A stretch of DNA of 52,078 bases from an uncultured Rhodopila sp. (GTDB lineage: Bacteria; Pseudomonadota; Alphaproteobacteria; Acetobacterales; Acetobacteraceae): NCBI GenBank assembly GCA_903851415.1, contig CAINOE010000199.1, positions 1 through 52,078 on the forward strand. Reading direction: 5' to 3'. The position numbers were made by a program, and so were the translations under genes. The notes beneath the pieces are model-generated. The model did not search any database, was not told the DNA's origin, and saw nothing but the letters and a program-made list of their open reading frames with translations. The first letter of the stretch is position 1. Each line of letters opens with the position of its first letter. This document shows, in pieces, positions 8,758 to 18,503 of the stretch.

Positions 8758-10073
8758 CAGGCGCCTCCCGCCTGCAGGCCGCGCGCCAGGTCCGCGAAGC
8801 GGTCGCCGCGCTGGTCGTAGCCGGTGAACTGGTCCCAGCTCGCGCAGGCGGGCGACAGCAGGACGACGGGGGAGGCGGTGGCCTTGGCGGCGGCGAAGGC
8901 GGCGGGCACCGCGGCTTCCAGCGTGCCCACCAGATCGAAGGGAACGCCGTGGCGGGACAGGGTTGCGGCGAACTGATCGGCGTCGCGCCCGATCAGCAGG
9001 GCGCGGGCGATGCGGGGGAACAGCGGGACCAGCGGCTCGATGCCGCCTTCCTTGGCCATGCCGCCGGCAATCCAGACCAGGCGGTCGTAGCAGACCAGCG
9101 CCCGCTCGGCCGCGTCGGCGTTGGTCGCCTTGCTGTCGTTGATGAACGTGACTCCGTCGATGGTCACGATGCGCTGCTGGCGGTGCGGCAGGCCGGGGAA
9201 GCTGACCAGCCCCGCGGCGATAACGTCGTCCGTGGCGCCGAAATACCGTGCCATGGCGGTGGCGGCGGCGGCGTTCTGCGCGTTGTGCGCCCCGGGCAGG
9301 GCCGGGCCGGACGCCAGCGGCGACTCGGCGCCGGAGACGCGCACGACCGCAGCCGGACGCCCATCGAGCCACGCCGCCATGTCGCGCGATCCCGCGTCGT
9401 CCACGCCGATGACCGCGAGGTCGTCCGACTGTTGACGATCGAAAATCGCGCGCTTGGCCAGGGCGTAGCCGCCCATGTCGCCATGCCGATCGATATGGTC
9501 CGCGCTGAGGTTGAGCATTGCGGCGGCATTGAAGCGCAGGCTTGCGAGTCGCTCCAACATATAGGAGGACATTTCCAGCACGTACACTCCATCATGTGGC
9601 AGCAGGGGCAGCGACAGAGCCGCCGGCCCCAGATTCGCGCCCGCCGCGACGCTCAGGCCGGCGCGCTGCAGGATGTGCGCCAGCAGCGCCGTGGTGGTGG
9701 ATTTGCCGTTGGTGCCGGTGATCCCGGCGAACCGTGCCCGGGACCCGGCCGCCCGCACCGCGCGGAACAGCAGCTCGGTGTCGGACAGGATGGGCACGCC
9801 CGCCTCGCTCGCCCGCTGCGCCACCGGATGCGGCTTCGGCAGGCGGTGCGGGATGCCGGGCGACAGCACCAGCGCGTCGAAATCGAATTTTCCCTCGCCC
9901 GGGTCGCGCACATTCAGATCGGCCGCAGCCTCGCGCGCCTCCGGCTTGTCGTCCCAGGCGACGACCTCGGCGCCCATGGCGCGCAGCGCATGCGCCGCGG
10001 GCAGGCCGTTCTTGCCGAGGCCGACGACGGCGAAGCGCTGGCCGCTGAACAGGGTTGGGGGGAAGGTGCTCAT
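8757..10073 (-). CDS. murD: UDP-N-acetylmuramoyl-L-alanine--D-glutamate ligase
   Basis: MurD adds D-glutamate to UDP-MurNAc-L-Ala. The 438-residue product has the N-terminal dinucleotide-like fold (FAVVGLGKNGLPAAHAL), the ATP P-loop GITGTNGKSTTTALL, the LNLSADHIDRHG motif, the FINDSKATNADAAERAL motif, and LLSPACASWDQFTGYDQRGDRF at the C terminus, all diagnostic of MurD. Overlaps with mraY (4 nt) and ftsW (1 nt) indicate coupling. Confidence 0.97.
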   Translation of the reverse strand: MSTFPPTLFSGQRFAVVGLGKNGLPAAHALRAMGAEVVAWDDKPEAREAAADLNVRDPGEGKFDFDALVLSPGIPHRLPKPHPVAQRASEAGVPILSDTELLFRAVRAAGSRARFAGITGTNGKSTTTALLAHILQRAGLSVAAGANLGPAALSLPLLPHDGVYVLEMSSYMLERLASLRFNAAAMLNLSADHIDRHGDMGGYALAKRAIFDRQQSDDLAVIGVDDAGSRDMAAWLDGRPAAVVRVSGAESPLASGPALPGAHNAQNAAAATAMARYFGATDDVIAAGLVSFPGLPHRQQRIVTIDGVTFINDSKATNADAAERALVCYDRLVWIAGGMAKEGGIEPLVPLFPRIARALLIGRDADQFAATLSRHGVPFDLVGTLEAAVPAAFAAAKATASPVVLLSPACASWDQFTGYDQRGDRFADLARGLQAGGA

Positions 10074-11158
10074 CGGATCTTCAACGTCGCCAGACCGACG
10101 AGGGCGAGGATCATGGAGATGATCCAGAAACGGATCACGATGGTGGGTTCAGCCCAGCCCTTCTTCTCGAAATGGTGATGCAGCGGCGCCATCAGGAACA
10201 CCCGCTGGCCGGTGCGCTTGAACCAGAACACCTGGATCACGACCGACAGCGTCTCGACCACGAACAGGCCGCCGACGATCATCAGGACGATCTCGTGCTT
10301 GGTGACCATCGCCACGGCCCCGAGCGCGCCGCCGAGCGCCAGCGCGCCGATATCGCCCATGAACACCTTGGCCGGCGGCGCGTTGAACCAGAGGAAGCCC
10401 AGGCCAGCCCCCACAAGAGCCGAGCAGAACACCGCCAGCTCGCCCGCGCCGACGACCGGATTGAGCTGAAGGTAGTCGGCGAAGACGCGGTTGCCGACGA
10501 GGTAGGCGATCAGGGTGAACACCGCGGCCGCGATCATCGTCGGAACGATCGCCAGCCCGTCGAGTCCGTCCGTCAGGTTCACCGCGTTCGACGCGCCCAT
10601 CATCACCAGCGTGCCGAACACCGGAAAGAAATAGCCCAACTGGATGGCGACTTCCTTGAACACCGGCACCGTCAGCGCGGTGCCGAGCGGTCCGCGCGCC
10701 AACTGGGTGATCCAGATGGCGGCGATCAGGCCGACAACCGCCTGGACGAACAGCTTGACCCGGCCGGGCACGCCGCGCGTATTGAGTTTCGTTACCTTTA
10801 AGTAATCGTCCCAGAAGCCCAACGCGCCATAGCCGATCGTAACGAATAGCACGGCCCAGACGTAACCGTTGCGCATATCGGCCCACAGCAGGGTGGAAAC
10901 GGACAGGCTGCCGAGGATCAGCAGGCCGCCCATCGTCGGCGTGCCTTTCTTCTCGATCAGATGCCGTTCCGGTCCGTCCAGGCGTATCGGCTGGCCCTGC
11001 CGCTGAAACGATTTCAGCCAGCGGATGACGCAGGGTCCCATCAGGAAGCTGACGATCAGCGCGGTCAGGCAGGCCGCGCCCGCGCGGAACGTGATGTAGC
11101 GGAACAGGTTGAACAGGATGAACTGGTCCGCCAGGGGGCGGAGGAAAATGTACAGCAT
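10070..11158 (-). CDS. mraY: Phospho-N-acetylmuramoyl-pentapeptide transferase MraY
   Basis: MraY transfers phospho-MurNAc-pentapeptide to undecaprenyl phosphate, making lipid I. The 362-residue polytopic protein has about ten membrane segments. It shows the signatures GTPTMGGLLILG, DDYLKV (metal-binding Asp pair), NAVNLTDGLDGLA, FMGDIGALALGG, and the cytoplasmic MAPLHHHFEKKGW histidine motif. Its ATG at 11158 shares a base with the murF stop. Confidence 0.97.
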   Translation of the reverse strand: MLYIFLRPLADQFILFNLFRYITFRAGAACLTALIVSFLMGPCVIRWLKSFQRQGQPIRLDGPERHLIEKKGTPTMGGLLILGSLSVSTLLWADMRNGYVWAVLFVTIGYGALGFWDDYLKVTKLNTRGVPGRVKLFVQAVVGLIAAIWITQLARGPLGTALTVPVFKEVAIQLGYFFPVFGTLVMMGASNAVNLTDGLDGLAIVPTMIAAAVFTLIAYLVGNRVFADYLQLNPVVGAGELAVFCSALVGAGLGFLWFNAPPAKVFMGDIGALALGGALGAVAMVTKHEIVLMIVGGLFVVETLSVVIQVFWFKRTGQRVFLMAPLHHHFEKKGWAEPTIVIRFWIISMILALVGLATLKIR

Positions 11159-12549
11159 CAGGCGGCTCCCGCCGAGGTCGTTAAGGGGCGGGAAGTAGCA
11201 GCTTCGAGGGTGGCAATAATACGTTTCATACCGCTGCCGAGGCTGCCTTTGACCAGGACCGCATCGCCGTCTGCGATTGCTTTTGCAACGATGGGCGCCA
11301 GCGCATTGGAATCGGCGGCATGTGCGCCGCGCCGCCCTGATGGGACGGAGTCATGCAAATGGCGCATGAGCGGGCCGCAGGTAAACAATACGTCGGCGCA
11401 CTGTTCCACCGCCTCGGCAAGGCCCGCGTGTTCCGCCGGGCCCTCGTCGCCGAGTTCGAGCATGTCGCCGAGAACGGCGATGCGGCGCCGGTCCGGCTGC
11501 AGCCGCAGCACCTCCAGTGCGGCGCGCATGGAAGCGCCGTTGCCGTTGTAGCTTTCGTCCAGCAGCAGGATCGTTCCGCCCGGGATGGCGAGCTCGCGGC
11601 GGGAGCCCCGGCCGGCGAGCGGCGCGAAGGATTCCAGCGCGGCAGCGGCCTTGGCGGCGTCCAGGCCGAGCGCGGCGATGGCGGCCAGCGTGGCGGTCGC
11701 ATTCAGCGCCATATGCCGCCCCGGCGCGTTCAGGCGCAAACCAACGCTACGGCCGAGGACGTCCACCTGGATCAGCGACCCGCCGGCATCCGCCTCGGCG
11801 TGCAGCAGCCGGACATCGGCCGCGGGATCGCTGCCGAAGGTCAGCACCGAGGCGCCGGATGCGGCGGCACGCAGCCGCGGCAGGTGCGGCGAATCGGCCG
11901 GGAAAACCGCAATCCCGCCCGGTTCCAGGCCGCGCGCGATGGCGGCCTTTTCGTCGGCAATGGCCTCGATGCTGCCGAGATGCCCGATATGCGCCTTGGC
12001 GATGGCGGTGATCAGCGCGACATGCGGCCGGGCAAGCCGGGCCAGCGGCTCGATTTCGCCGGCGTGGTTCATGCCGATTTCGGCGATGCAGAACCGAGCG
12101 GCGCGCGGGATAACGGCCAGGGTCAGCGGCAGGCCCCAGTGGTTGTTATAGGACGCCGCCGCCGCGTGAGTCGGCCCGAACGCGGACAGCGCGGCGCGCA
12201 GCATCTCTTTCGTGGTGGTTTTGCCGACGCTGCCGGTGACGGCGACCAGGCGGCCGGCGAACCGGGCGCGGGCGAAGCCGCCGAGGCGCGTCAGACCCGC
12301 CAGGGTGTCATCCACGCGCAGGGTTGGCGCGGCGGGCGCGACATCGGCATGCACCATTGCCCCGGCGGCGCCCCTGGCGATGGCGTCCGCCACGAAGGCG
12401 TGGCCGTCGCGGCCTTCGCCGAGCAGCGCAATAAAAAGGTCGCCCGGCGTCAGCGTGCGGGTGTCGATCGACACGCCATTGGCATCGAACGGGGCGGAGA
12501 GCACGCCGCCCGCCGCTTCGGCCAGTTCATGCGCGGTCCACAGGCTCAT
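11158..12549 (-). CDS. murF: UDP-MurNAc-tripeptide--D-Ala-D-Ala ligase
   Basis: MurF adds the D-Ala-D-Ala made by Ddl to the UDP-MurNAc-tripeptide, completing the pentapeptide. The 463-residue product has the N-terminal substrate domain (SIDTRTLTPGDLFIAL), the P-loop VAVTGSVGKTTTKEML, a Mur-ligase central domain (IAEIGMNHAGEI) and the C-terminal LLDESYNGNGASMRAAL motif. It overlaps murE by 4 nt upstream. Confidence 0.97.
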   Translation of the reverse strand: MSLWTAHELAEAAGGVLSAPFDANGVSIDTRTLTPGDLFIALLGEGRDGHAFVADAIARGAAGAMVHADVAPAAPTLRVDDTLAGLTRLGGFARARFAGRLVAVTGSVGKTTTKEMLRAALSAFGPTHAAAASYNNHWGLPLTLAVIPRAARFCIAEIGMNHAGEIEPLARLARPHVALITAIAKAHIGHLGSIEAIADEKAAIARGLEPGGIAVFPADSPHLPRLRAAASGASVLTFGSDPAADVRLLHAEADAGGSLIQVDVLGRSVGLRLNAPGRHMALNATATLAAIAALGLDAAKAAAALESFAPLAGRGSRRELAIPGGTILLLDESYNGNGASMRAALEVLRLQPDRRRIAVLGDMLELGDEGPAEHAGLAEAVEQCADVLFTCGPLMRHLHDSVPSGRRGAHAADSNALAPIVAKAIADGDAVLVKGSLGSGMKRIIATLEAATSRPLTTSAGAA

Positions 12550-14000
12550 GCGCGCGCCTCCGTGCCGGCCAGGCTGCGGATGACACTGGCGTCGTCGAAC
12601 GGCAGGACGCTCGCGCCGATGATTTGCCCCTGCTCATGGCCCTTGCCGGCCACCACGAGAACGTCCCCGGGGGCGAGGTCGTTCAGCGCTGTTTCGATGG
12701 CGCGGGCGCGATCGCCGATTTCCCGCGCGCCGGGGCAGGCGGCGAGAATGGCCGCGCGGATGCTGGCAGGATCTTCGCTGCGCGGGTTGTCATCGGTGAC
12801 GATCAGGCAGTCGGCCAGCCGATCGGCCGCCTGCCCCATCAGCGGGCGCTTGCCGCGGTCGCGGTCGCCGCCGGCGCCGAACACCACGTGCAGCCGGCCA
12901 TGCGTATGCGGACGCAGCGCCGAGAGCAGGCGCTCCAGCGCGTCCGGCGTGTGGGCGTAATCGACATAGGCGGCGGCGCCGTTGGGCAGCAGCGCGGCGC
13001 GCTCCATCCGGCCGCGCACGCCCTGTAGCGCCGGCAACCGCTCCAGCGCGCCGGACAGGCCGAGCGTTTCGGCCAGCGCGGCGGCGACCAGCGCGTTGTC
13101 GGCCTGGAAGCGGCCGGGCAGGTTGAGCACGACCTGATGCCGGTGTCCGTCCGCCAGGATCGTCAGGTCCTGGCCGTCCGGGCGGGGACGCGCGTCGATC
13201 AGGCGGAAGAAATCGCCGGTTTCGCCGACAGTGCGCAGATCGAGCCGGCGGCGTTGCGCGATTTCGCGCAGAGCGTCCAGGGTCGCCCTGTCCATCTCGG
13301 CGTGAGCGATGGCGGGGGCGCCTTCCGGCAGCAGCACGCCGAACAGGCGCAGCTTGGCCTGGCGATAGGCCTCCAGCGTGCCATGATAATCCAGGTGGTC
13401 GCGCGTCAGATTGGTGAATGCCGCGGCGGCCAGGCGCACGCCGTCCAGCCGGAACTGGTCGAGGCCGTGCGATGACGCCTCGATCGCCGCCCGGCTGACG
13501 CCGTGCCGGGCAAGGCCGGCCATCGTCTCGGCGAGGCTGACAGGATCGGGCGTGGTCAGCCCCGGGCCGGGTTCAAAGCCGGGGGCGATGAGGCCGAGCG
13601 TGCCCAGGCTGGCCGCCTTCTCGCCCGCGGACGTCCAAAGCTGCCGGGTGAACTCCACCGTGCTGGTCTTGCCGTTGGTGCCGGTGACGGCGACCACCGT
13701 CTCCGGCTGCGGCCCGGCCAGCACCGCCGCGATCCGCGCCAAACACCGCCTCGGCTCGGGATCGCAGATGATTGGCCGCTGCGGCACGCCCGCCGGCCAG
13801 ATCGTGCCGATCGGCGCCAGAACCGCGACCGCGCCGCGCTTGACCGCGTCGGCGATGTAGTTGCGGCCGTCGACCCGGGTGCCCGGAAGAGCCGCGAACA
13901 GGTCGCCGGGCACGACGTGGCGGCTGTCGGCGGTGACGCCGGCGATGTCCAGTTGCGCCAGCGCCTGGAGGGTGCCGGGCGCGCCTGAAACGATGCTCAT
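12546..14000 (-). CDS. murE: UDP-MurNAc-L-Ala-D-Glu--2,6-diaminopimelate ligase
   Basis: MurE adds the third amino acid of the stem peptide. The sequence VTDDNPRSEDP contains the DNPR motif typical of meso-diaminopimelate-adding enzymes, so the peptidoglycan is predicted to be DAP-type. Other motifs are the P-loop VAVTGTNGKTSTVEF, the YHGTLEAYRQAK carbamylated-lysine region, and VDYAHTPDALE. I chose the ATG at 14000 (484 residues), 4 nt after the ftsI stop; the frame also has an in-frame TTG at 14018 that would overlap ftsI. Confidence 0.96.
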   Translation of the reverse strand: MSIVSGAPGTLQALAQLDIAGVTADSRHVVPGDLFAALPGTRVDGRNYIADAVKRGAVAVLAPIGTIWPAGVPQRPIICDPEPRRCLARIAAVLAGPQPETVVAVTGTNGKTSTVEFTRQLWTSAGEKAASLGTLGLIAPGFEPGPGLTTPDPVSLAETMAGLARHGVSRAAIEASSHGLDQFRLDGVRLAAAAFTNLTRDHLDYHGTLEAYRQAKLRLFGVLLPEGAPAIAHAEMDRATLDALREIAQRRRLDLRTVGETGDFFRLIDARPRPDGQDLTILADGHRHQVVLNLPGRFQADNALVAAALAETLGLSGALERLPALQGVRGRMERAALLPNGAAAYVDYAHTPDALERLLSALRPHTHGRLHVVFGAGGDRDRGKRPLMGQAADRLADCLIVTDDNPRSEDPASIRAAILAACPGAREIGDRARAIETALNDLAPGDVLVVAGKGHEQGQIIGASVLPFDDASVIRSLAGTEARA

Positions 14001-14004
14001 GATG

Positions 14005-16194
14005 TCAGCGAGCCGCAACGGAGGCGGCCGCTGCGGCAGCGACCGTCATGGCCTGCGAGGGCGGGCCATCCACGCCTTGTGCCGGTGGCGGCAAAGGCGT
14101 GGATGGCGGCCCTTCGGCCGCCATGACGTGGGAGCGAGGCCCTTCGCCCGCCGGGAACGGGTAGGACGTGCGGGCTTGCGTCACGACAAACGGCGCCCCG
14201 AACAGACGGGTCTGCCGCCGGACATCCGGGAGCGGGCGGCTGATGGCCGGCGGCAGCACCGTGGCGGGCACCGTCAGGTTCGGCTTGGTATCCCGCACCG
14301 TCTTCGCCGTGGCATCGACGGCCGGAGCCGGGGCGCCGGGGCCGCGAGCGGGCGCGCCGGGAGGCCGGCCGGGCTCCAGCGGAATGGCAAGCGCCTGGTT
14401 GATCGCCTGCATGTTCGCCAGGTCCGGCAGCATGCCCATCATCGGCGCGATCCGGGCGATCACCTTGCCGGCGGCGGGTGCGACCACCCAGCCCGCCGTC
14501 GCATAGCCATAGGTTGCCTTGGTCGCATGCGGCTCATCCAGCATCATGTAGACGGCGAAACGCGGCGCGTTCATCGGGAACACGCTCATGAACGCGGCGA
14601 CGTTGGCGTGCTTCTTGTAGCCGCCATGCGCCTGCACCTTCTCCGCCGTGCCGGTCTTGCCGCCGGGGTAGTAGCCCGGCACCTCGGCCGACTTGCCGAA
14701 CCCGTCGGTCACCACCAGCCGCATCAGCCGGCGCATGATGTCCGAGGTGGATTGCTGCATCACCCGAACCGTCTCCGGCTGAGCGCCCGGCTCAAGCGCC
14801 TGAATGGTCGGACGCACCAGCAACCCGCCATTGGCGATCGCCGCGGTGCCGCGCACCACATGCAGCGGCGTGACGGAGATGCCGTGGCCGAAGCCCACGG
14901 TCAGGGTGGCGATTTCCTTCCAGTTCGCCGCCGGCTGGATGATCGGGTGCGCGGATTCCGGCAGCTCGATCCCGGTGCGGCCGAACATCCCCATGCCCTT
15001 CAGCCAGTTCCGCTGCCGCTCCGACCCCACCGCCTGGGCGATGTGGGCGGCGCCGATGTTGGACGAATAGGCCAGAACCTCCGGCAGGTACAGCCAGCGA
15101 TGCTTGCCCTCGAAGTCGGAGATGGTGAACCGGCCGATGGAAATGTTGTGGGACGCATCGAACTCATCCCAGATATGGGCGACGCCGAGGTCGAGCGCCA
15201 TTGACGCGGTCTGCAGCTTGAAGGTGCTGCCCGGCTCGTAAGTCCCCTCGACCGCGCGGTTGAAGCGGTCGTCCGCCGGGGCGGTGCGCACCAGGTTGGC
15301 ATCATAATCCGGCAGGCTGACCATCGCCAGGACCTCGCCGGTGTGCACGTCCATGACGATGCCGCAGCCGCCGATGGCGCTGAAGGTCTGCATCGCAGTG
15401 ATCAGCTCCTCGCGCACCGCGGCCTGGACCTGAAGGTCTATCGACAGGCGCAACGGATCCTGACTGTTCCGCAGGCGTTCATCGAAATATTTCTCCACGC
15501 CGGCGAAGCCGCTCTGGTCGACATCGACACCGCCCAGCACCTGCGCGGCGGTGCGGCCGAGCGGGTACTGGCGATGCTGCGTCGGGCGGAAATCGATGCC
15601 GGGAATGCCCAGGTCATTGACCGCCATTTCCTCGCGCGGAGTTATTTCTCGCGCAAGATAAATGAATTTCTTGTTGTCGCGTTTCAGACGTTCGGTTGTT
15701 TCTTCGAGATCAAGCCGCGGCAGCACCTTCTTCAGCTTCGCCGCAGCCTCTTCCGCATTGCCGATCTGCCGGGGATCGGCAAACAGGGAGACGGTGTTGA
15801 GAGAAATTGCCATCGGCTGACCGTTACGATCGACGATCGCGGCGCGCTGGCCGGGCAAGGTCGATTCGATCGGGTCACGCGGCACGGCAGCAACGATCTC
15901 GCTCACGGGACGCTCCACCCGGTGCGGCGCCAGCGGCGTGAAGATGGTTGCCAGCGCAAGTTTCGCCAGCACGGCGCCAAACAGGAAGGTGAAGCCGCCG
16001 GCGGCAATGACCAGCCGCGAGCGGGATTTTTCCAGCGCCGCCCGCCGCGCCAGATCCGGCGCGGTGACCCGGACATTCTCCATCCGCGGAACGGAATCGG
16101 CGCGGCCTGCCCCGCGCCGGGAGGCCAGCCTGCCGAACCGGCCGTCTTGCGGCGGCGGATCGGACGGGGGAAACGGATCGCCTGGATAGCTCAT
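14005..16194 (-). CDS. ftsI: Peptidoglycan transpeptidase FtsI (PBP3) with long Pro/Ala-rich tail
   Basis: FtsI is the septal class B penicillin-binding protein that cross-links peptidoglycan made by FtsW. The 729-residue product has a basic proline-rich cytoplasmic N terminus, one membrane segment (about residues 62-82), the PBP dimerisation domain, and the transpeptidase motifs STFK (catalytic Ser), SSN, and KTGTAEK. After the catalytic domain comes a tail of well over 100 residues rich in Pro and Ala that ends in a run of Ala. Family members are usually about 550-600 residues, so the tail is extra. The start is ATG at 16194; the open frame further upstream shadows ftsL. Confidence 0.95.
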   Translation of the reverse strand: MSYPGDPFPPSDPPPQDGRFGRLASRRGAGRADSVPRMENVRVTAPDLARRAALEKSRSRLVIAAGGFTFLFGAVLAKLALATIFTPLAPHRVERPVSEIVAAVPRDPIESTLPGQRAAIVDRNGQPMAISLNTVSLFADPRQIGNAEEAAAKLKKVLPRLDLEETTERLKRDNKKFIYLAREITPREEMAVNDLGIPGIDFRPTQHRQYPLGRTAAQVLGGVDVDQSGFAGVEKYFDERLRNSQDPLRLSIDLQVQAAVREELITAMQTFSAIGGCGIVMDVHTGEVLAMVSLPDYDANLVRTAPADDRFNRAVEGTYEPGSTFKLQTASMALDLGVAHIWDEFDASHNISIGRFTISDFEGKHRWLYLPEVLAYSSNIGAAHIAQAVGSERQRNWLKGMGMFGRTGIELPESAHPIIQPAANWKEIATLTVGFGHGISVTPLHVVRGTAAIANGGLLVRPTIQALEPGAQPETVRVMQQSTSDIMRRLMRLVVTDGFGKSAEVPGYYPGGKTGTAEKVQAHGGYKKHANVAAFMSVFPMNAPRFAVYMMLDEPHATKATYGYATAGWVVAPAAGKVIARIAPMMGMLPDLANMQAINQALAIPLEPGRPPGAPARGPGAPAPAVDATAKTVRDTKPNLTVPATVLPPAISRPLPDVRRQTRLFGAPFVVTQARTSYPFPAGEGPRSHVMAAEGPPSTPLPPPAQGVDGPPSQAMTVAAAAAASVAAR

Positions 16195-16207
16195 GTGTGC
16201 TGCGCAC

Positions 16208-17068
16208 TCAGTTGGTGTTGGACCACTGCGTGGAACTGACCGGCATCGGCCGCGGCGACGGGGCCATCGTTCCGCGCGCCATGCCGAGCAACGATCCGCC
16301 GTACGGCGAAGCCGCGGCAACAGGGGCGGCCGCCGGAGCGGGCGGAGCCGGCCTTGGCGCCACCGCCGGCACCGGCGCCGGTTTCGGCGCCATCGCAACG
16401 ACCGTCGGCGGAGCCTTCGCCGGCACGGGCGCGGGTGGCGGAGCCTGCCGCGGCGGGGCGGCGGATGCATGCAGCTCCGCCGGCCTGGCTTCGGCTGTTC
16501 TGGCTTCGGCCTGGCGGTTCTCCGGCGGATGCGCCGGGTGCAATTCGATCGGACGCGGCTCGGCCGCCGCCACCGCCCGCGGCGGAGCGGCCTTGTGCTC
16601 AACCGGATGCGGTACTGCCGCGGCCATCGCCGGCGGCGCTGCCGGCATTGGCGGAACCGGCAGATCCTCCTGCTCCTCCGCGACGGCCGGGCTCTCCGGC
16701 TCAGCGGGCGCCGCTTCAGAAGCCGGCGCATCCGGGGCGGCGGCCGCCACCGGCGGCTCCTCCACATGCGGCGGATCGACATGCACGGCCGGCAACCGGC
16801 TGTCGAGATCCGCCAGGCTGGTGAACTGCGACGGCGAGATGGTGCGCAGGCTGAGGAAGCTGTCGGAGAACTGCCGCAGCCGCTCCGGGTCGTTCAGCAT
16901 CGTCCATTCCGCCGCCAGCAGCCGGCTTTGGTCGCGCATCGCACTGGTCTCATGCACCGTGCGCTCGATCGTCTTGTCGAGCATCTGCACTTCGTGCTTG
17001 GACTGGTACAGGTACAGCCCGGAACCGGTGGCCATCAGGAAGGTGACGATCGTCAGGGGGCGGATCAT
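16208..17068 (-). CDS. ftsL: FtsL-like divisome protein with long Ala/Pro-rich C-terminal region
   Basis: Position between rsmH and ftsI and the topology (short cytoplasmic start, one membrane segment at about residues 4-20, then a heptad-like periplasmic helix up to about residue 75) fit FtsL, which pairs with FtsB and FtsQ to activate FtsWI. The conserved piece ends near LNDPERLRQFSDSFLSL. The remaining roughly 200 residues are very rich in Ala, Pro and Glu, far beyond the usual FtsL of about 100-130 residues. It overlaps rsmH by 4 nt and ends 13 nt before ftsI. The assignment rests more on context than on sequence signature. Confidence 0.85.
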   Translation of the reverse strand: MIRPLTIVTFLMATGSGLYLYQSKHEVQMLDKTIERTVHETSAMRDQSRLLAAEWTMLNDPERLRQFSDSFLSLRTISPSQFTSLADLDSRLPAVHVDPPHVEEPPVAAAAPDAPASEAAPAEPESPAVAEEQEDLPVPPMPAAPPAMAAAVPHPVEHKAAPPRAVAAAEPRPIELHPAHPPENRQAEARTAEARPAELHASAAPPRQAPPPAPVPAKAPPTVVAMAPKPAPVPAVAPRPAPPAPAAAPVAAASPYGGSLLGMARGTMAPSPRPMPVSSTQWSNTN

Positions 17069-18030
17069 GGGTTCAGGCCCTTGTCGTGCCCGCGCGCGGC
17101 GGGAGGCGTCAGACGTTCGAGCGCCCGCAGCCGGGCGCTGCGGGATCGGGCGTTCGCAGCGATCTCGGCTGCGCCGGGCCGCACGGCGCGCGAGGTCAGC
17201 AGGCGGAAGCGCGGCGCTTCGCGCGCGAGCAGCCCGCCCGGGTCGTGCCGGGACGGGGCGGCCGTGCGGCCGGCGGCCTCGCTCATGAACCGCTTGACGA
17301 TGCGGTCCTCCAGGCTGTGGAACGATACGACGACCAATCTACCGCCGGGCGCGAGCAGGCTGACCGCTCCGGCGAGCGCATCCTCGATCTGGCGAAGTTC
17401 GTCGTTGACCTTGATCCGCAGCGCCTGGAAGCTGCGGGTGGCGGGATCGATCCCCGACTTGTCGCGCGGCATGACCGAGCGGATGATCGACGCGAGCCGC
17501 CCGGTGGTCTCGATCGGGGCCTCCCGGCGAGCGGCCACGATGGCCTTGGCGATCCGCCGCGACGCCCGTTCCTCACCGAGTTCATACAGCACGTCCGCGA
17601 TCTCCCGTTCCGGCAGCGTATTTACCACATCGGCGGCGCTGATCCCATGCTTTCCCATGCGCATGTCGAGCGGCCCGTCGAAGCGGAAGGAGAATCCGCG
17701 CGCCGGATCGTCGATCTGGAACGACGAGACGCCGAGATCGAGCACCACGCCGTCCAGCGCGCTGACACCGGCGCCGGCGAGCAGCGTGACCATGCCGCCG
17801 AACTCGCCGTGCAGCAGGTGCAGGCGGCCGGGGAACCCGGCAACGAGGCTGGCGCCGCGCCGGATCGCCTCGGGATCGCGGTCGATCGCCCACAGGGTGC
17901 AGGCGGCATGCTCAAGGATGGCGCGCGCATAGCCGCCGCCGCCGAAGGTGCCGTCGAGATAGACGCCGCCGTCGCGCGGGGCGAGCGCGGCGATGACTTC
18001 GTCGAGCAGGACGGGGACATGGCCGCTCAT
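17065..18030 (-). CDS. rsmH: 16S rRNA (cytosine(1402)-N(4))-methyltransferase
   Basis: RsmH (MraW) methylates N4 of C1402 in 16S rRNA using SAM. The 321-residue product starts MSGHVPVLLDEVI and has the SAM-binding loop YLDGTFGGGGYARAIL, the motif DLGVSSFQIDDPARGFSF, and the C-terminal VVVSFHSLEDRIVKRF signature. The ATG at 18030 overlaps the mraZ stop (ATGA); the longer upstream frame is a shadow of mraZ. Confidence 0.97.
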   Translation of the reverse strand: MSGHVPVLLDEVIAALAPRDGGVYLDGTFGGGGYARAILEHAACTLWAIDRDPEAIRRGASLVAGFPGRLHLLHGEFGGMVTLLAGAGVSALDGVVLDLGVSSFQIDDPARGFSFRFDGPLDMRMGKHGISAADVVNTLPEREIADVLYELGEERASRRIAKAIVAARREAPIETTGRLASIIRSVMPRDKSGIDPATRSFQALRIKVNDELRQIEDALAGAVSLLAPGGRLVVVSFHSLEDRIVKRFMSEAAGRTAAPSRHDPGGLLAREAPRFRLLTSRAVRPGAAEIAANARSRSARLRALERLTPPAARGHDKGLNP

Positions 18031-18503
18031 GCCGGCGCTCCCGTCCGAAGGGTCATCTGGGCGGCCTTGACCGCCGCCTTGGCTTCGGCGAGGCGGCGGG
18101 CGCCGGCCTCCGGCTCCCAGATCTGGAAGGTCTTGCTGGCGCCGATGAACACGGCGCTGTCGGTCAGCCTGGCATAGGCGACGAGTTCGGGCGGCAGTTG
18201 GATGCGGCCTTCCTTGTCTGTCTCCATCGCGCAGGCGTCGCCGAACAGCGCCATGGCGAAGTTGTCGTGTTCGGCGCTGAACTGGTCGAATTGATCCAGC
18301 GGCGCGCTGAGCGCTTCGAAGCCTTTTTCGGTCCAGCCCTCGATGCACGGGTGCTGGTGCGAGGGCCGCAGCACCAGCGGCGCCACCAGGGCGCCTTCGC
18401 CCGCGCCGCTCATCTTTTTGAGGACCGAACGAAACGGCGCAGGCACCGACACACGCCCCTTGGCGTCCAGCTTGTTCTGGTGCGTGCCGATGAAGAGGCC
18501 CAT
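18027..18503 (-). CDS. mraZ: Transcriptional regulator MraZ
   Basis: MraZ is an AbrB-fold, ring-forming DNA-binding protein that represses its own dcw operon in E. coli. The 158-residue product starts MGLFIGTHQNKLDAKGRVSVPAPFR (first SpoVT/AbrB repeat) and has the second repeat KEGRIQLPPELVAYARL. It is the first gene of the operon. A promoter and a series of 10-nt-spaced TGG(G/T) repeats lie about 100-150 nt upstream, consistent with autorepression. Confidence 0.95.
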   Translation of the reverse strand: MGLFIGTHQNKLDAKGRVSVPAPFRSVLKKMSGAGEGALVAPLVLRPSHQHPCIEGWTEKGFEALSAPLDQFDQFSAEHDNFAMALFGDACAMETDKEGRIQLPPELVAYARLTDSAVFIGASKTFQIWEPEAGARRLAEAKAAVKAAQMTLRTGAPA

